NCBI GenBank assembly: GCA_905160935.1
Contig: CAJHZI010000241.1
Coordinates: forward strand, 1-64,000
DNA from: Enchytraeus crypticus
Taxonomy: Eukaryota; Annelida; Clitellata; Enchytraeida; Enchytraeidae
Length of the DNA: 64,000 bases
Direction of reading: 5' to 3'
A model generated the notes under the pieces. That model did not search any database. It was given only the letters and a program-made list of their open reading frames with translations, and was not told the origin of the DNA. Of the stretch, positions 10,906-22,325 are shown piece after piece (the first letter of the stretch is position 1; each line of letters begins with the position of its first letter). The translations under genes were made by a program, and so were the position numbers.

Positions 10906-13900
10906 AATTTAGTACTAAATGCTGTTGTGACCAACAAAGCATTTAAATGATTTATTCTGCAAATGATTTCTGAATGAGATTTATAACAAAGCATATGATA
11001 TTTTCACGGTTATTACTAGTAATGAACAATGACATCTTGTAAACGTTAATCATATTTAACATAGTTAGCATATTTAACGTTAACATATTTAATGAAATAT
11101 AAGAACCCGCAATATGTTAACGTAATTACTAGAATAGTAAAATAGCTTTGAAATATATTAAATTTATTAGTATAGTATTAAAGTAAGACAATCAGCTGTC
11201 AATAGGACAAAACATCGATTACACATGTAGGCCTATATTGTACGTAAGGAAGAAATTTTGTAGAAATCGATGATCTTTCTAGTTGGAAGCTCAAATTCTC
11301 TAGAGAGTGTGTGATTGAGTGAGAGGGTGAAAGAGAGAGAGGCAAAGGGGAAGAGTGAGAGGGAATATTAAAATTAATGTTATATGGTGCCATATTTGTA
11401 CACTGTTTAAGTTTTATAATTTGTAATTGTAGGACTCTCACACTTTATAATTCAATTTGGATTATACCCATCTATTTTTTGTAAACATTATTGAAAGCAA
11501 ACCCGGTACATAAATAGAATCAGCAATGACACAGTACAGATCTGAGGGCATTGTTCACTATTTGTCCATCACTCCACTGAATTGTTTTAGCTGATCAGAG
11601 AGCAGAATTCGTGACGTTTTGAGTTTTATAAATCAGACTCAATCTCATTATATCAATCGCTAGCAGCCAGTTTAATCGTGTTCGAACCTTAGAACTGAAG
11701 CATGGGCTTCTTACCTTTCTGGTTCGGTAAAGTTAATCTATTCGTGATTTAGTCAGTTTTGTATATCCTAGGGGCTCATATAGACCCTCTCCTTCCTCTC
11801 TCTCTCTCTCTCTCTTCATTTCTCTCTTTCTCTCTTCGTCTCTGTCTCTTTTGTGTGTATGTCTCTCTCCATGCATGCATATTTTAAAGTTCAGCAGGTA
11901 TATAAATTTGCGATTCCGTATTTTGTTTATAATTTAAAACAACGTGATTGAAGCGTATCGGATCATAGTGAACTCTAGCATTTTTCTTCGTTGTTCATGT
12001 TTACTCATTTCTTTTCTTTTTAACTCTTCCGTGCTTTATGGCGCTTCCTTGCATCACGATATAATCTTCAAATCTTTTCTTTCTTTCTATTCAAATTGGT
12101 TCTACATGTATGCTAATTGTTAAGCTAGTCATAGTGAGCACTTCAATACTAAATAAATGCGGAGACTCAGACACTAGTGAGCAACTGGAGAATTGAGTCA
12201 AAGGCGAACGTTTATTTTGTTAGTACAACAGCGACAAAAGAATTGAATAAGAAAAGGACGTTAACTCTTTATTATTCTTTAGGAATTGTGGTTGTAAAAT
12301 CTAAGTCTTGATAAGAAATAACGGCTAATTACATTTGCTGCAACCGTTAGCTTTATCTCTCATTCATATTTAGAATTTCCTCCTTTGACGTTTTTCTTAA
12401 ATAAATTATTAAGAAGACATCGGTGCAATGGTTAAATCATCCAACTGTAGATCGTGATAAACATTTTAAATAAGATCTTATTCGTTGCTATTATTAGAAT
12501 TATTGAAATCAGATCTTATTCGTTGCTATTATTAGAATTATTGAAATCAGATTTTATTCGTTGCTATTATTAGAATTATTGAAATCAGATTTTATTCGTT
12601 GCTATTATTAGAATTATTGAAATCAGATTTTATTCATTGCTATTATTAGAATAATTAATATCAGATCTAATTTTTTTCTAAAGAGGCTCCCAGAGACTGA
12701 ACATACGACATACACCTTTTAATTTAACAGTTTTGTACAATTGTTGTATATGAGTTTCTTCTGAGACCGTTTTCGACTGCTTCAGAATTTGAGAATTGAC
12801 TCAGCAACTGTACCTTTCTTGAATTGTAAGACTCACCCCTAATGAATGATCAAATTTACTTCAAACCGTTTCGTTATGTTCGTACTATATGATTGTAGTT
12901 ACCCTGTATCTGGTACGAAAATTGCAATAAAATAGTCAATTGATGTCATGTTCTGTATTTGATTCAAGGCAAGAATTTTTACCCGTAGTCGATTTTAGGT
13001 TCATTTAAGAGCATTACGTCGATCACGAGGTTATTTATCATAGTTTATATTCCATTTTCAAAACATAATGTTGCGCTTGTCTTTTGTGAAAATTCTAACT
13101 TCAAAAGTTATTTCCCTTGCCTTCTTATAAGATCTGCTTAATAGTCTCTTATGCACGAATAAGACTAAGATACGAATAAGAGATTCTTTGGATCTATTTG
13201 GTAATAGACGGGTCACGACAATTGTTCTTTATTATAGAATATTTCCTCGAAGTGTTGCTGTCAGGATAAGTATGGTTCGTCATCTCAAATCGAGTAACGA
13301 TTGGTTTTTGTTTCGAAAAGTTCAAATGCGAAATAGAAAATGACTTTTCTTAGAAATTATTCTACTTTGGAAAGAAAATTGCTCAGAGCTTCCGCCACAT
13401 GGATGACGTCCGTGACATCATCCTTTTATGAGGAAACGGACGTTGAACCTTTAATATTATTATTACATAGTTTCGTTTAACTAAAAAAACGCTAGTCTTG
13501 GAAGCAGCCCAATGTCGAGCAACTTCTCAAATTCTCTTCTTTTAATGCACTATTGCATCTGGTATATATTTTAGCAACCATTACGGTATATTATCCAGCT
13601 CTTCTTTCTATTTCTTAAATTATATATTAATTATAAATTATTAACTATCTATCATACCCCACTCTCCTTAGGTCTTTCTTGAAAAATCACTGTTATTACG
13701 TTGACTCTAACAAATTTCCCATTCTTTTAGCTACCTAACTTATTCTATTTCTACGTTCTTAACATTTCTGAATAGTTTAATTCGTTGCTTCATTTTTTTT
13801 TTTTTTTTTTTCTAAACATTAATCTTTCTAAATATTCCGTTTATTAATTTTCTCACCCTATAGTGTTCGTTTATTTCTGTCTGATCTAAATCTGTTCATT

Positions 13901-14139
13901 CCTAATCTGATTAATTGTTTTCTAAGATACTGATTGTATTTGATACAACACGACATTCTGATAGTCTTGTTCATTTATTCCTTTATTTCTCCGCAACGTG
14001 AATCTTATTTGCACAAGATTTCTTAATAAAATCTTCTCTTTATCTGTGCTTGCCCATATCACTCGGGCGTTCTCTGTTTTTATAGAATTACACTATTTGC
14101 AGTGAAATTACTATCTGAAAGTTTCCTTTCATAGAATTA
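10906..14139. other. Intron 1, AT-rich, no gene
   Basis: Non-coding sequence within the 9.7 kb intron between Ig1 and Ig2. It holds a (TC)n tract at 11797-11815, the 38-bp tandem repeat at 12472, a poly-T run at 13794-13811 and a family F 3' fragment at 13400-13465 (GACATCATCC, GAGGAAACGGACGTTGAACC). No ORF with a domain signature. Confidence 0.5.
12472..12661. repeat. 38-bp tandem repeat, five copies
   Basis: The unit begins CAGATCTTATTCGTTGCT and continues ATTATTAGAATTATTGAAAT. Copies start at about 12472, 12510, 12548, 12586 and 12624. Inner copies differ by one base (C to T in AGATCT); the outer ones are more worn. Head-to-tail with no spacers. Confidence 0.5.
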
Positions 14140-14141
14140 TT

Positions 14142-14220
14142 CTCTCTCTCTCTCTCTCTCTCTGAGTGCACTTCCTACTGGCAGGTCCATGGTATGTAAC
14201 GCCTCCACTCTTCTCTGTCG
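14142..14220 (-). repeat. LINE 3' tail, family A, with (TC)n
   Basis: A (TC)n tract is followed by GTGCACTTCCTACTGGCAGG, TCCATGGTATGTAACGCC and CTCCACTCTTCTCTG, the inverse of the 3' end of the LINE at 29098. Only the last 60 bp of the element remain. Confidence 0.5.
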
Positions 14221-14524
14221 TTCGCTTTCCAAATTAAAGAATTACACTATTTGCAGCGAAATTACTCTCTGTTAGTTTATGCTGGGCGACATTGATATTC
14301 GAAGTACGGAAGTCTCTGACATCATTCATATATTAAAAAATGGCCGTTAAAGCTTTACTATTTCTAATGTTAATATTGTTGTAATTAGTATTATAAATTC
14401 ATGATTACATATCAGCACCCACAGTCTGGTACTCTTTACCAGTTTATATTCGCTCTTGTTTTCCTTTTTCAACTTTCTCTAGTAAGCTTAAGACTTACCT
14501 TTTCCCACCGTAGACGTAATCGAT

Positions 14525-14735
14525 CTACCCTGACCAATTTTGATCACCGGACCGGCTTTCGTTTAGGACATTACTTCTCCTGAGCGCATTTCTTTTGCAG
14601 TTTGGTTTTGGTAGATCGATCTGTAGTGATGTGTGCTGTGGGGACGTCCCCGACATCATCCGCAGATGAGGAAACAACTAAAACTTAAATTAAAACTTTA
14701 AACTTTAAGTTAAAACTTTATTACTATTATTGTTA
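14525..14735 (+). repeat. SINE family F, near full length
   Basis: Blocks in order: GATCACCGGACCGGCTTTCG, TTTAGGACATTACTTCTCC, GCGCATTTCTTTTGCAG, GATCTGTAGTGATGTGTGCT, GGGGACGTCCCCGACATCAT, GAGGAAAC, then an AT-rich (TTA)n tail. Same order as the copies at 51890 and 56705. Confidence 0.5.
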
Positions 14736-16153
14736 TTATTATTAGGTCAAAAGGTTTCAATTTTGCGTTCAACGTCGTTTATTTTACGCCTTAATTTTTT
14801 TCGAGTATTGCTAAGTAGCAAAGAATGATCGTAAATAAGTAGCAATATGTAATTTAACTAATTAGTTTCCATCTCATTGTTCTAAACCGCTCTCTCTTGG
14901 CGCAGCATGTTTAGCTTAGCTCTGTCATTCCTGAAGTATCCCATAAAGTCAATATTGTCTCATCCTAAATGATGAATTAAAAAATATGCAAAATATTTAC
15001 GTACAGTTTTTATTAGAATTTTCCCAGTCAGGCCAATCATTTGATTGTCAGTTGAATAACGGGACGTTTGAAAGTGCGATCTCTCTGTTGCTCCTCGTTT
15101 ATTAGTCTCTTTAATCTCACAGTTTAAAAATATTTCTCATTATTTTATTAGAGTCTGCTTGCGTATGTCTGATTCTCTGCCTCCCTCTTTTATTCCTTCT
15201 CTTCAGTAACACTCCATCGCAGCAACTACACAACAACAACAGTATCATCGTCATCAACAATAGCAACAACATTTTTACAGAGTGGACTGATTAAGGCATA
15301 TGAAATGGGTAATATATTAACTTTTTTCCTCTTTTAATGATTTAGCATGTGAGACCTTAACTAATTATTTAATTAATTAGTAAATTAATTAATTAGTAAC
15401 TGTATCCCATACGTATTCTTTCGCTTTGTCTATCCCACTCTTTCTCTCAATCGCTCTAACCTTAACGTCTGTTTTCATATCTCAAAAGGTTTGTTCGAGA
15501 TGGTCATGCCTGGAGTGTAACCGAAAAGTCCAGCTATCAATGTAGTGCATAACTAGACGTCTGCTTGTGTGGTTTATGAGTGACCTTTCAGTAACAACAC
15601 GGACTGCTACACATTTCTCCAATGTCATATACCATTTTTACAGTACGACACCAACTTGGCTTTGTCAGTCCCGCTATCTCTCATTGTTTCATCTAAAATC
15701 ACTCACTCTTTGGTTGGATATCGCTCGCGTTATTGCTTTGAAACATATTGAATCTGACGGTTTGTTTGAAATCCTTCAGGCCGGCGCATCGCAGCTAAAT
15801 ACATTGACTTCTCTTCAACGGTCGCTCATTCGCGTCCTTTCACCGGATGTAATATTATTCCTCGAATATCCAGCTGGCCGCTGGCTGTGAACGTTGGCTT
15901 CAGAGGTGGTGGGGTTGAAAAAGAAGAGCATAAAATATACTCTTTCTAGATATAGTAGAGCGAAAACACTTTAAGCATCTGCTCTTTTGACTTATGATAC
16001 TTACTATACTTTAACTTATTTTACTTATCAGGACTTATTGCACCTATTATACTTAGATTCTGATAATTATAATGTTTATTTAATTGTCTATTTAGTTTTT
16101 GTCACATATTCATTGATTTGATTACTCTGTGAAGTTAGGTGAAAATAAAACAC

Positions 16154-16190
<37 letters not shown>

Positions 16191-17089
16191 ATCAGTGTTG
16201 GGATGATTTGGGTTGGGATGGTTAGGTTAGGTTGTGTTGAGTTGGGATGGTATTAAAAACTATCCGAGGAGCGAAACTCTTTAATCGTCTGCTCTTTTAT
16301 ATCACTGGTGAGATGATTTATCCAAAAGCTACCAGAGATCTGCTCGATGTTGTTATTTCTTAACTTGACCGGATTATATTCAAATAATAACTATATATTT
16401 GTATCGTGAGGTTAATTTAATTTAATTTTTCATACGCAACTAAAGTTAATTAACATTTTCTTGCGCAACAGAAGTCATTAGTAATTAATAGAAATTAGAT
16501 ATAAATTTGCATCTCTCTAAAAAACTTTTCTTTATCATTTTCAGCTCATTTATTTTTCTTCTAAAAGTTGCAGAATTTATGAAATGTAGGTATAATTAAT
16601 TACTTAGTTGTTGCAGGATTTCTGTAGCTAGAAATTTGTAATGAACTATCACTCGACCTATTCCATTGTTATCATATTGTTAGTATGTATTCCTTTTTCT
16701 ATAGTTAACTACTGTTTGGATTAGCTTCTTTTACTTTTGGAGCTTTTATTATTAATTGTGAACTGAAATGAAGATATTGTGCTATAATCTATTAAAATTT
16801 CTTCACGCTTTAAAATTAAAATTAAATTAAAAATTAAAAATCCATTTTAGATTTTTGAAAATAAAACAATATCGTAATTCGTTTATTTTTATATTACTTT
16901 TTTGTAAGGTACTCTTAACCCTCTATGCACTTTGTGTATATTTTGATTCAGTTACAAATAAATGATTATAGATCTCCTCTCTCTCTCTCTTCTCTCTCTC
17001 TTCTCTCTCTCTTCTCTCTCTCTTCTCTCTCTCTTCTCTCTCTCTTCTCTCTCTCTTCTCTCTCTCTTCTCTCTCTCTTCTCTCTCTCT

Positions 17090-17144
<55 letters not shown>

Positions 17145-17162
17145 TCTCTCTCTCTTCTCTCT

Positions 17163-17202
<40 letters not shown>

Positions 17203-17631
17203 CCCCTCTCTTTAAGGTTAAGTTACTCTCTACTCTCGGCTCTACTGTCTAGTTTGATATATAGGAGACAGCGTGATTTCAATAACGCAATGCTAAATGA
17301 AATAGGACGGCGTAGGATCGTAACGCTCGCGTAGGCTCTCTAGCAGTTCTATGACAACGCGGCGGTCTCACAACTAAACGGTTTAGCGCCGCAGTAAATG
17401 ATTCTCTTCTCTTTATAAATAATTGCATCAACAACGAGACGTGATCTCATCGTTGCTTCCAGAAATTAAGAATGTACAAACTGAAAACTTTCACAGAATG
17501 GAGCGGGAAATAGTAAGAGAAATGTGATGCTGAGAACTAGTACAACACCGTCCTATCAAAAATTTCTGAAAGTTGAAGCTTTTAAAATGTCACATTATTG
17601 AAACATTTCTTGTTGTCTTAAAATTTATTTG
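14736..17631. other. Intron 1, AT-rich with pyrimidine microsatellites
   Basis: No gene. A (TC)n tract is at 16156-16187. Segments near 15955-15995 and 16268-16310 share GAGCGAAA and TCTGCTCTTTT blocks, a short old duplication. The GGATGGTTAGGTTAGG stretch at about 16217-16250 is G-rich but short. The 324-base open frame at 15567-15890 shows no domain. Confidence 0.5.
16976..17207. repeat. (CT)n array with an 11-bp higher-order period
   Basis: About 230 bp of pure pyrimidine. From 16981 the TT doublet recurs every 11 bases (TTCTCTCTCTC unit) for more than ten turns, then the array becomes plain CT. Open frames rich in Leu and Ser here are artefacts. Confidence 0.5.
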
Positions 17632-17775
17632 TCACTGAGCTGGTGGCTTGTTTGCGAGTTGTTCGACCGCAGATCCGTAGGTGTAGGGTTCAAATCTAGG
17701 GCTCTCTCAGGCATTAGCATGGTGTCGAGCAGTAAACTGACGTTAAACTTGACTTTAGATTTAGCGTTGTAAAAT
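17632..17775 (+). repeat. Diverged tRNA-like SINE, family D relative
   Basis: GAGCTGGTGGCTTG, TTCGACCGCAGATCCGTAGG, B-box-like GGGTTCAAATC at 17687-17697, then AACTGACGTTAAAC and CTTTAGATTTAG. The layout follows family D but spacing and bases differ, so it may be a subfamily. Confidence 0.5.
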
Positions 17776-17794
17776 CCGCAACGATTTGCAAGTC

Positions 17795-18000
17795 TCTCTC
17801 TATCTCCCTCTCTCTCTTAGTGCACTGCCTACTGGCAGGTCCATGGTATATAAGGCCTCCACTCTTCTCTGTCTTCCGCTTTCCTCTTCATGTCACCCTT
17901 TGAGTGGGTCTTTAAAATCATCTAACACACCTAATCTCGGCCTGCCTATGCCTCCTTTTCGTTCCATTCTACCTTCTATGACCTCTTTTAATTGACTTTC
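17795..18000 (-). mobile_element. 3'-truncated family A LINE copy with GA tail
   Basis: Read on the minus strand, about 18000-17900 encodes the LINE C-terminal motif KEVIEGRMERKGGIGRPRLG, followed by the 3' end (GGCGTTATATACCATGG-like) and CTGCCAGTAGGCAGTGCACT, then a (GA)n tail. The order matches the longer copy at 29098, so the GA tract is the true end of the element. Confidence 0.5.
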
Positions 18001-18825
18001 CGGCTGATTTGCAAGTAATATATGAAAATGCCAATAGTATCGTTAGGCTTGTTTCTCTGCATTGATTGCATTGGACACGTGTTAGTGGCAAAGCTAAATG
18101 ATGTTCTGGCACTTTTCCGTTCGATCGTGCAGATCAATGTTTTCCACCTCCACTTTCTGCTACCGAACTTTCAAGTTTACTCTGAAAGCTTTGATAATAA
18201 TTAGCAGTAGTCTACAGTGAGGGTTTTCGACCATGCTTGAAGCCTCTAAATTGATGGAAATACATGCAAATAATATCTGTACTGATTCTAAGGGGTAAAG
18301 GAAAATATTAGATTTTAATGTCAGTTTTGTCTCATGTTATCACCGATTTGCGAGGTCAGAATTTAAACATATATTTAATTTCTGAGCGTAATGAACCGAT
18401 GATAGAATACAATTATACGAAATTTGCAGTCTGGCTGCTTGTAAACGGTTCAGCTTGCTTAGCGTCCCTTGATATCACCTGAAGATGACGAATCGGGCGT
18501 TAATTATTGTATTTTATTGTTTGCTAATAGCTAACCGATTGCTTAGTCAAGTTTGCCTTTAAAATTAGTTTCAGCAGAACGAAGAATATGAGATCATTGA
18601 ATAGAACTTTTCTAAATTTGATCGTGATTGACAGCTTTAGGATTTAGACTATTACATAGAAGGTATATTAGAGACCTCAGAATCGTCTGATGTTGACAAT
18701 TTGTGATTAAGAATTTGCTGTTTGATGACACTGTAGTGTGTCCAATAGGAGCCAAGAGACAGTTGTAGTATTTGGCTAGAATTATATTTAGTGACATTTG
18801 GTTGGAATCTGTTTATATTACTTAT

Positions 18826-18925
18826 CATCATCGTCATCTTCATCATCATCACCATCATCTTTCCTTGAATCCCAATTTTTGCCAGGGTGGGGATAAGAAT
18901 ATACCTTTTTCATTCCTCTCTGTCC
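18826..18925 (-). repeat. 3' end of family C repeat, (ATG)n tail
   Basis: A CAT-trinucleotide tract (18826-18860) leads into CTTTCCTTGAATCCCAATTT, GGTGGGGATAAGAAT and CATTCCTCTCTGTCCCATAC. This is the inverse of the family C 3' end ending in a (GAT)n tail at 25140 and 53155. Confidence 0.5.
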
Positions 18926-19224
18926 CATACCATATACGTAATACTATTGAATTTACAAATTGTACATGAATTCAGTTTTGTATAAATGCCGTTATTCCGT
19001 TCGTAACTAAAGAATCCTTCACCTCTTTACCTTCGACCCTGTACTTCTATCACTACATTCCTACGTAAACTAAACACTAAACTATTTTTCATTAGGGACA
19101 TCGTCCTATTCTTCCCTCAATGGTATCCTTTATAGGATAGGTACTTTTTTATCTTGCTATCTTTCCGGACTATGGATTTGCTAGTGCGCTCTGCTGGTGT
19201 GTAACAGCTTGTGATTATATGTTC

Positions 19225-19290
19225 TGCTTGAGACATCCCTGACACCGTGCTCGGATAAGAAATCGAACGTTAAATCTCCATTGTATTTTA
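19225..19290 (+). repeat. Worn 3' fragment, family F
   Basis: GACATCCCTGACACC, AAGAAATCGAACGTTAAATC and a TTGTA-rich tail follow family F order with several substitutions. Confidence 0.5.
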
Positions 19291-19763
19291 TTGTATTGTA
19301 AAAATGGAGTGTTATGCTTGTCTTGTGTATACTTTGAGATCGTTAGCTGAACAAGAAAAAGAGAAAATAGATTGTATAGCTAACATACATGTATGTTGTC
19401 AATATAACTTCCGTGGTTTGACTTCGACGATGTTATGGCAAAAAATGATTTGACGACAAAACCTTTCCACCTGCTATATCAACTGGAAAGATAATGAAAT
19501 GAAATGACAGCGACTCTCTTTTATGTTTCGACTTTGTGTAACTGACCATAGTTCCAAGACTTTGAAAGAAAGCGGGTAATGAAATAAGCGAAACCGCAAG
19601 ACCTATAACGATGATTTTCTGTCGTCCACTAAACTGATTCTTCGAATGTTTACGTTTATCACTTTAGCTTTATTACATTTTCGATATAAAGTCGAAGCTT
19701 CGAAACTTTTTGTTACGAATTTGCCGCTTGGCTTATTTGCGTTGCATCAGACATTATACTTGA

Positions 19764-19904
19764 TGGCTGGAGTCAGGGGCGACGTCGGTAAGTTACTCGA
19801 CCGCGGATCAGTATGTGTGGGGTTTAAATTCTGAGCTCGCCCGTCACTGACATCGCTTTCGAGTGAGGAAACTGACGTTAACCGTATCTTTGCCAACTTT
19901 TTCC
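19764..19904 (+). repeat. tRNA-derived SINE family D, full copy
   Basis: The head contains an A-box-like GGGGCGACGTCGGTAAG and a B-box-like GGGTTTAAATTC about 45 bases later. The body follows: CTCGCCCGTCACTGACATCG, CTTTCGAGTGAGG, AACTGACGTTAACC, ending near TTTGCCAACTTTTT. Spacing of the boxes matches a tRNA-type pol III promoter. Confidence 0.5.
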
Positions 19905-20294
19905 TTTCATCGAGTAAGAGATATTGAAATAGATAAATTAAAGCTAGTATGAGTGTTGATCACAGAAATATTTTAGTACGTGTTGGCTGACTAAGTCCAT
20001 AGCACTGGCTCTTTCCTAACAAACAAGAAGACACATGCTCAAAATGCAAGTTGAACTGTTTCTAAATGTATCTCTTGTAATACAGTTGCGAAAGATAGCT
20101 TATAGTGTGATAGCGTGAGAAGTGAAAGAGGAGTGATTGCACGCATATGCAGGATAAAATCTGTAGTACATTATCCTATGGTAACTTTTGTATTAGAGTC
20201 CATTAAAAAAAATTTGACCTTTTTGCTCGCCGGCTTGATTTTGTCTCAATAGTGCTCGATGTTGTCATTGATGACTGTAGCACTCTAATTTTTG

Positions 20295-20299
<5 letters not shown>

Positions 20300-20330
<31 letters not shown>

Positions 20331-20340
20331 TTATTGTTGT
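20300..20340. repeat. (ATT)n abutting the Ig2 acceptor
   Basis: TTATTATTATT repeats occupy the place of the polypyrimidine tract and end a few bases before the TTGTTGTAG acceptor of the next exon. Confidence 0.5.
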
Positions 20341-20342
20341 AG

Positions 20343-20516
20343 TACCTAATGGCTATCCTCGCATAACGGAGAGTCCTACACTAAAGGCTGTGGAGAAAGG
20401 AAGGAACACAGTGATGCTGTGCAGTGCTGTGGGAGAACCTCTTCCCAGCATAACGTGGCTCAAAGATTATGTGCCAGTGGACACGACAGATCCTAGGCTA
20501 CTTCTGCTGCCAACTG
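20343..20516 (+). CDS. Lar: LAR exon: Ig domain 2, first half
   Basis: Residues 101-158. The translation runs PNGYPRITESPTLKAVEKGR, then NTVMLCSAVGEPLPSITW, LKDYVPVDTTDPRLLLLPT. It carries the first Ig2 cysteine (MLCSA) and the core tryptophan (ITW), and it tracks family Ig2 closely, including the W-K-D-x-x-P-V-D signature. Phase 1-1; donor CTG|GTAAGT. The exon ends exactly where vertebrate type IIa phosphatases insert mini-exon meA, before the G-x-LQI strand. A LINE tail starts 42 bp past the donor. Confidence 0.5.
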
Positions 20517-20557
20517 GTAAGTCACTCAAGTCTTCAGCCAATTTGAATTGTCTCTCT

Positions 20558-20628
20558 CTCTCTCTCACTCTCTCTCTCTCTCTTAGTGCACTGCCCACTG
20601 GCAGGTCCATGGTATATAACGTCTGAAT
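20558..20628 (-). repeat. LINE 3' tail, family A, with (CT)n
   Basis: A (CT)n tract is followed by TTAGTGCACTGCCCACTGGC, AGGTCCATGGTATATAACG. Minus-orientation end of the LINE at 29098, truncated to the terminal 45 bp. Confidence 0.5.
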
Positions 20629-21483
20629 TAGTAATTAATAAATCAGCCGAAGTGTTTATGAATCAGTCACTTCGAACGGTCAGTCAAACGGTTCATCAAT
20701 AAATGAGTCAATCGATCGATGGATCTTCCAATCAAGCAATTTATCCATCAATCTAAGAGAGTTGATTTAATTTTTGATGTAAAGTTAGAAAAAATTACAG
20801 CTAAAATAATTATTAATGGCGTTATTTTAGCATAGTAACGTTAATTTCAGTATGTTCCATGCGGTCAATTTAAAAAGTCGGATTTAACATAACTAAATAT
20901 AAAAATATTTGAAAATTAGAATTAGAAACTGAGATATAAGGCGTAGTATTTTCAGAAAAGGATAGCAATTTATGGAAGCATCCTCTAGAACGTAACTACT
21001 GAAAGATCGTAGTGTAGGAGGGTACAGCGTATTAAGTATACTTCCAAGTATAGATCTTTATGGTACTCTCGAAGAAGCATAAAGTCAATAGAGCGTTTTA
21101 GACAGTTTTATCGTTGATTTAGTTGAATTTTGATGAGCCGCTTAACCTCAGAATTCTCTCGGACTTTATCAGTAACGCTTGAGCTCTTGGGTCATGGTGA
21201 CCTCAGACATTTCAATATACAACGCTTGTCACTAGGCATATTGAAACCCCATTAATAATAAATCAATCTACACTGTGTTTTTTATAACTGATACCCCAAA
21301 TTGTTTTAACAATAAAGTCGTAAGAAGTTGACCGATGTTAGTGAAATTGACAGCACTTAACCAACAGCCAATTCTATAAATCATGGAGAAATTTTATTTC
21401 AATATCTTTAATAACGTGAAAGTTATGATTTTGCGAATAGGAGTGGGGTCAGATAATAAATTTCCAATACAGGATTACGGGCG
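20629..21483. other. Intron 2, non-coding
   Basis: AT-rich DNA without a recognised gene or element. A short TCAATCGATCGATGG-type stretch at 20690-20755 is low-complexity. Confidence 0.5.
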
Positions 21484-21920
21484 TGTTACATTTAGCGTAG
21501 ATTATCTCTATAAAAATACTAGCTAACACGCAATATAAAATTTCTGCTAATGCTATTTTGAAGAGCAATCACTTCTTTTAAAAACGCCGTAAAATACGTT
21601 TTGACATGTTCTTAATTGACAAAGTTATTCAGTTTTTACTGCATGCATTGCTTGAAGAGAATAAACGAATAGTCATTTTAACTGTGGCGCTAGAGGATGC
21701 TGCTGCAGTGGCTGCGGTAATAGCAGTTGTACCAAGCCATGCATTGAATGCATAAAGAGTTCAATAACTTTGTCAATTAAGAACATATCAGCACGTATTT
21801 TACGTCATTTTACAAAGAAGTGATTGCTCTTCAAAATTGCATTAGCTGAAATTTTGTGACTTGTTCGCTATAATTTTTATTGAGATAATTTTACGCTGCA
21901 TGTTACATTTTAAATATTTT
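21484..21920. mobile_element. Fold-back element with about 180-bp inverted arms
   Basis: The left arm (about 21484-21660) contains GTTACATTTAGCGTAG, TCTGCTAATGC, GAAGAGCAATCACTTCTTT and TGTTCTTAATTGACAAAGTT. The right arm (about 21735-21920) holds the inverse of each block in reverse order: AACTTTGTCAATTAAGAACA, AAAGAAGTGATTGCTCTTC, GCATTAGCTGAAATTTTG, AGCGTAAAATTATC-type. The central spacer of about 75 bp has CTGCTGCAGTGGCTGCGG and is GC-richer than the arms. No ORF; a non-autonomous hairpin element (MITE-like) is the simplest reading. Confidence 0.5.
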
Positions 21921-22325
21921 TCTAATTAAATTGATAAATTTAAAGTATCTGTTACAAATGGATAGTCAACTGCTCGGTTGAGAGACTATGAAAATTAAAC
22001 TATTTGAGATAGTTAAATATATGTTAATCACAGTTGCGCAGAGACAGGCAGACGATGTTTCGAACCCGGGGTCTCATGTTTTTAAGACAAGCGAGCTACT
22101 CTCCAACAAACTCTACAATGTCTTTCTTTAAGCACACTGCACTCTGATCACTGTGGCAGTTTTCATATTTGTAATTTAATTTCTTTAGCCGATAGACCTA
22201 ATTCATTTACCGCATGAATAACCTTTCATTATTGCTTTAATATTTTTCTTTTAATAAAAGTTTAATAATTTAAATATTTTTATAATTAAATTGATAAATT
22301 TAAAGTACAAATGGATAGTCGACAC
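21905..22325. repeat. 60-bp direct repeat pair
   Basis: TTTAAATATTTTTCTAATT, AAATTGATAAATTTAAAGTA and ACAAATGGATAGTC occur at 21908-21970 and again at 22268-22320, about 360 bp apart. The second copy directly precedes the LINE reverse transcriptase frame. Confidence 0.5.
22037..22110 (-). repeat. tRNA-like SINE head, unplaced family
   Basis: Read on the minus strand: an A-box-like GAGAGTAGCTCGC, then a B box CGGGTTCGAAAC about 40 bases on. No intact tRNA fold or anticodon arm could be confirmed, so this is a tRNA-derived remnant rather than a tRNA gene. Confidence 0.5.

Noticed and set aside
12472-12661. CRISPR-like array of 38-bp repeats
   Set aside because: Units are directly adjacent without unique spacers, in an animal intron; a minisatellite.
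15567-15890. 107-residue frame in intron 1
   Set aside because: No recognisable domain, and it overlaps no repeat with known coding part; most likely chance.
16925-17252. Two 96-residue Ser/Leu frames
   Set aside because: Produced by the (CT)n array with 11-bp period; no protein features.
18772-18969. Histidine-rich small frame
   Set aside because: The His run is the (CAT)n tail of a family C repeat.
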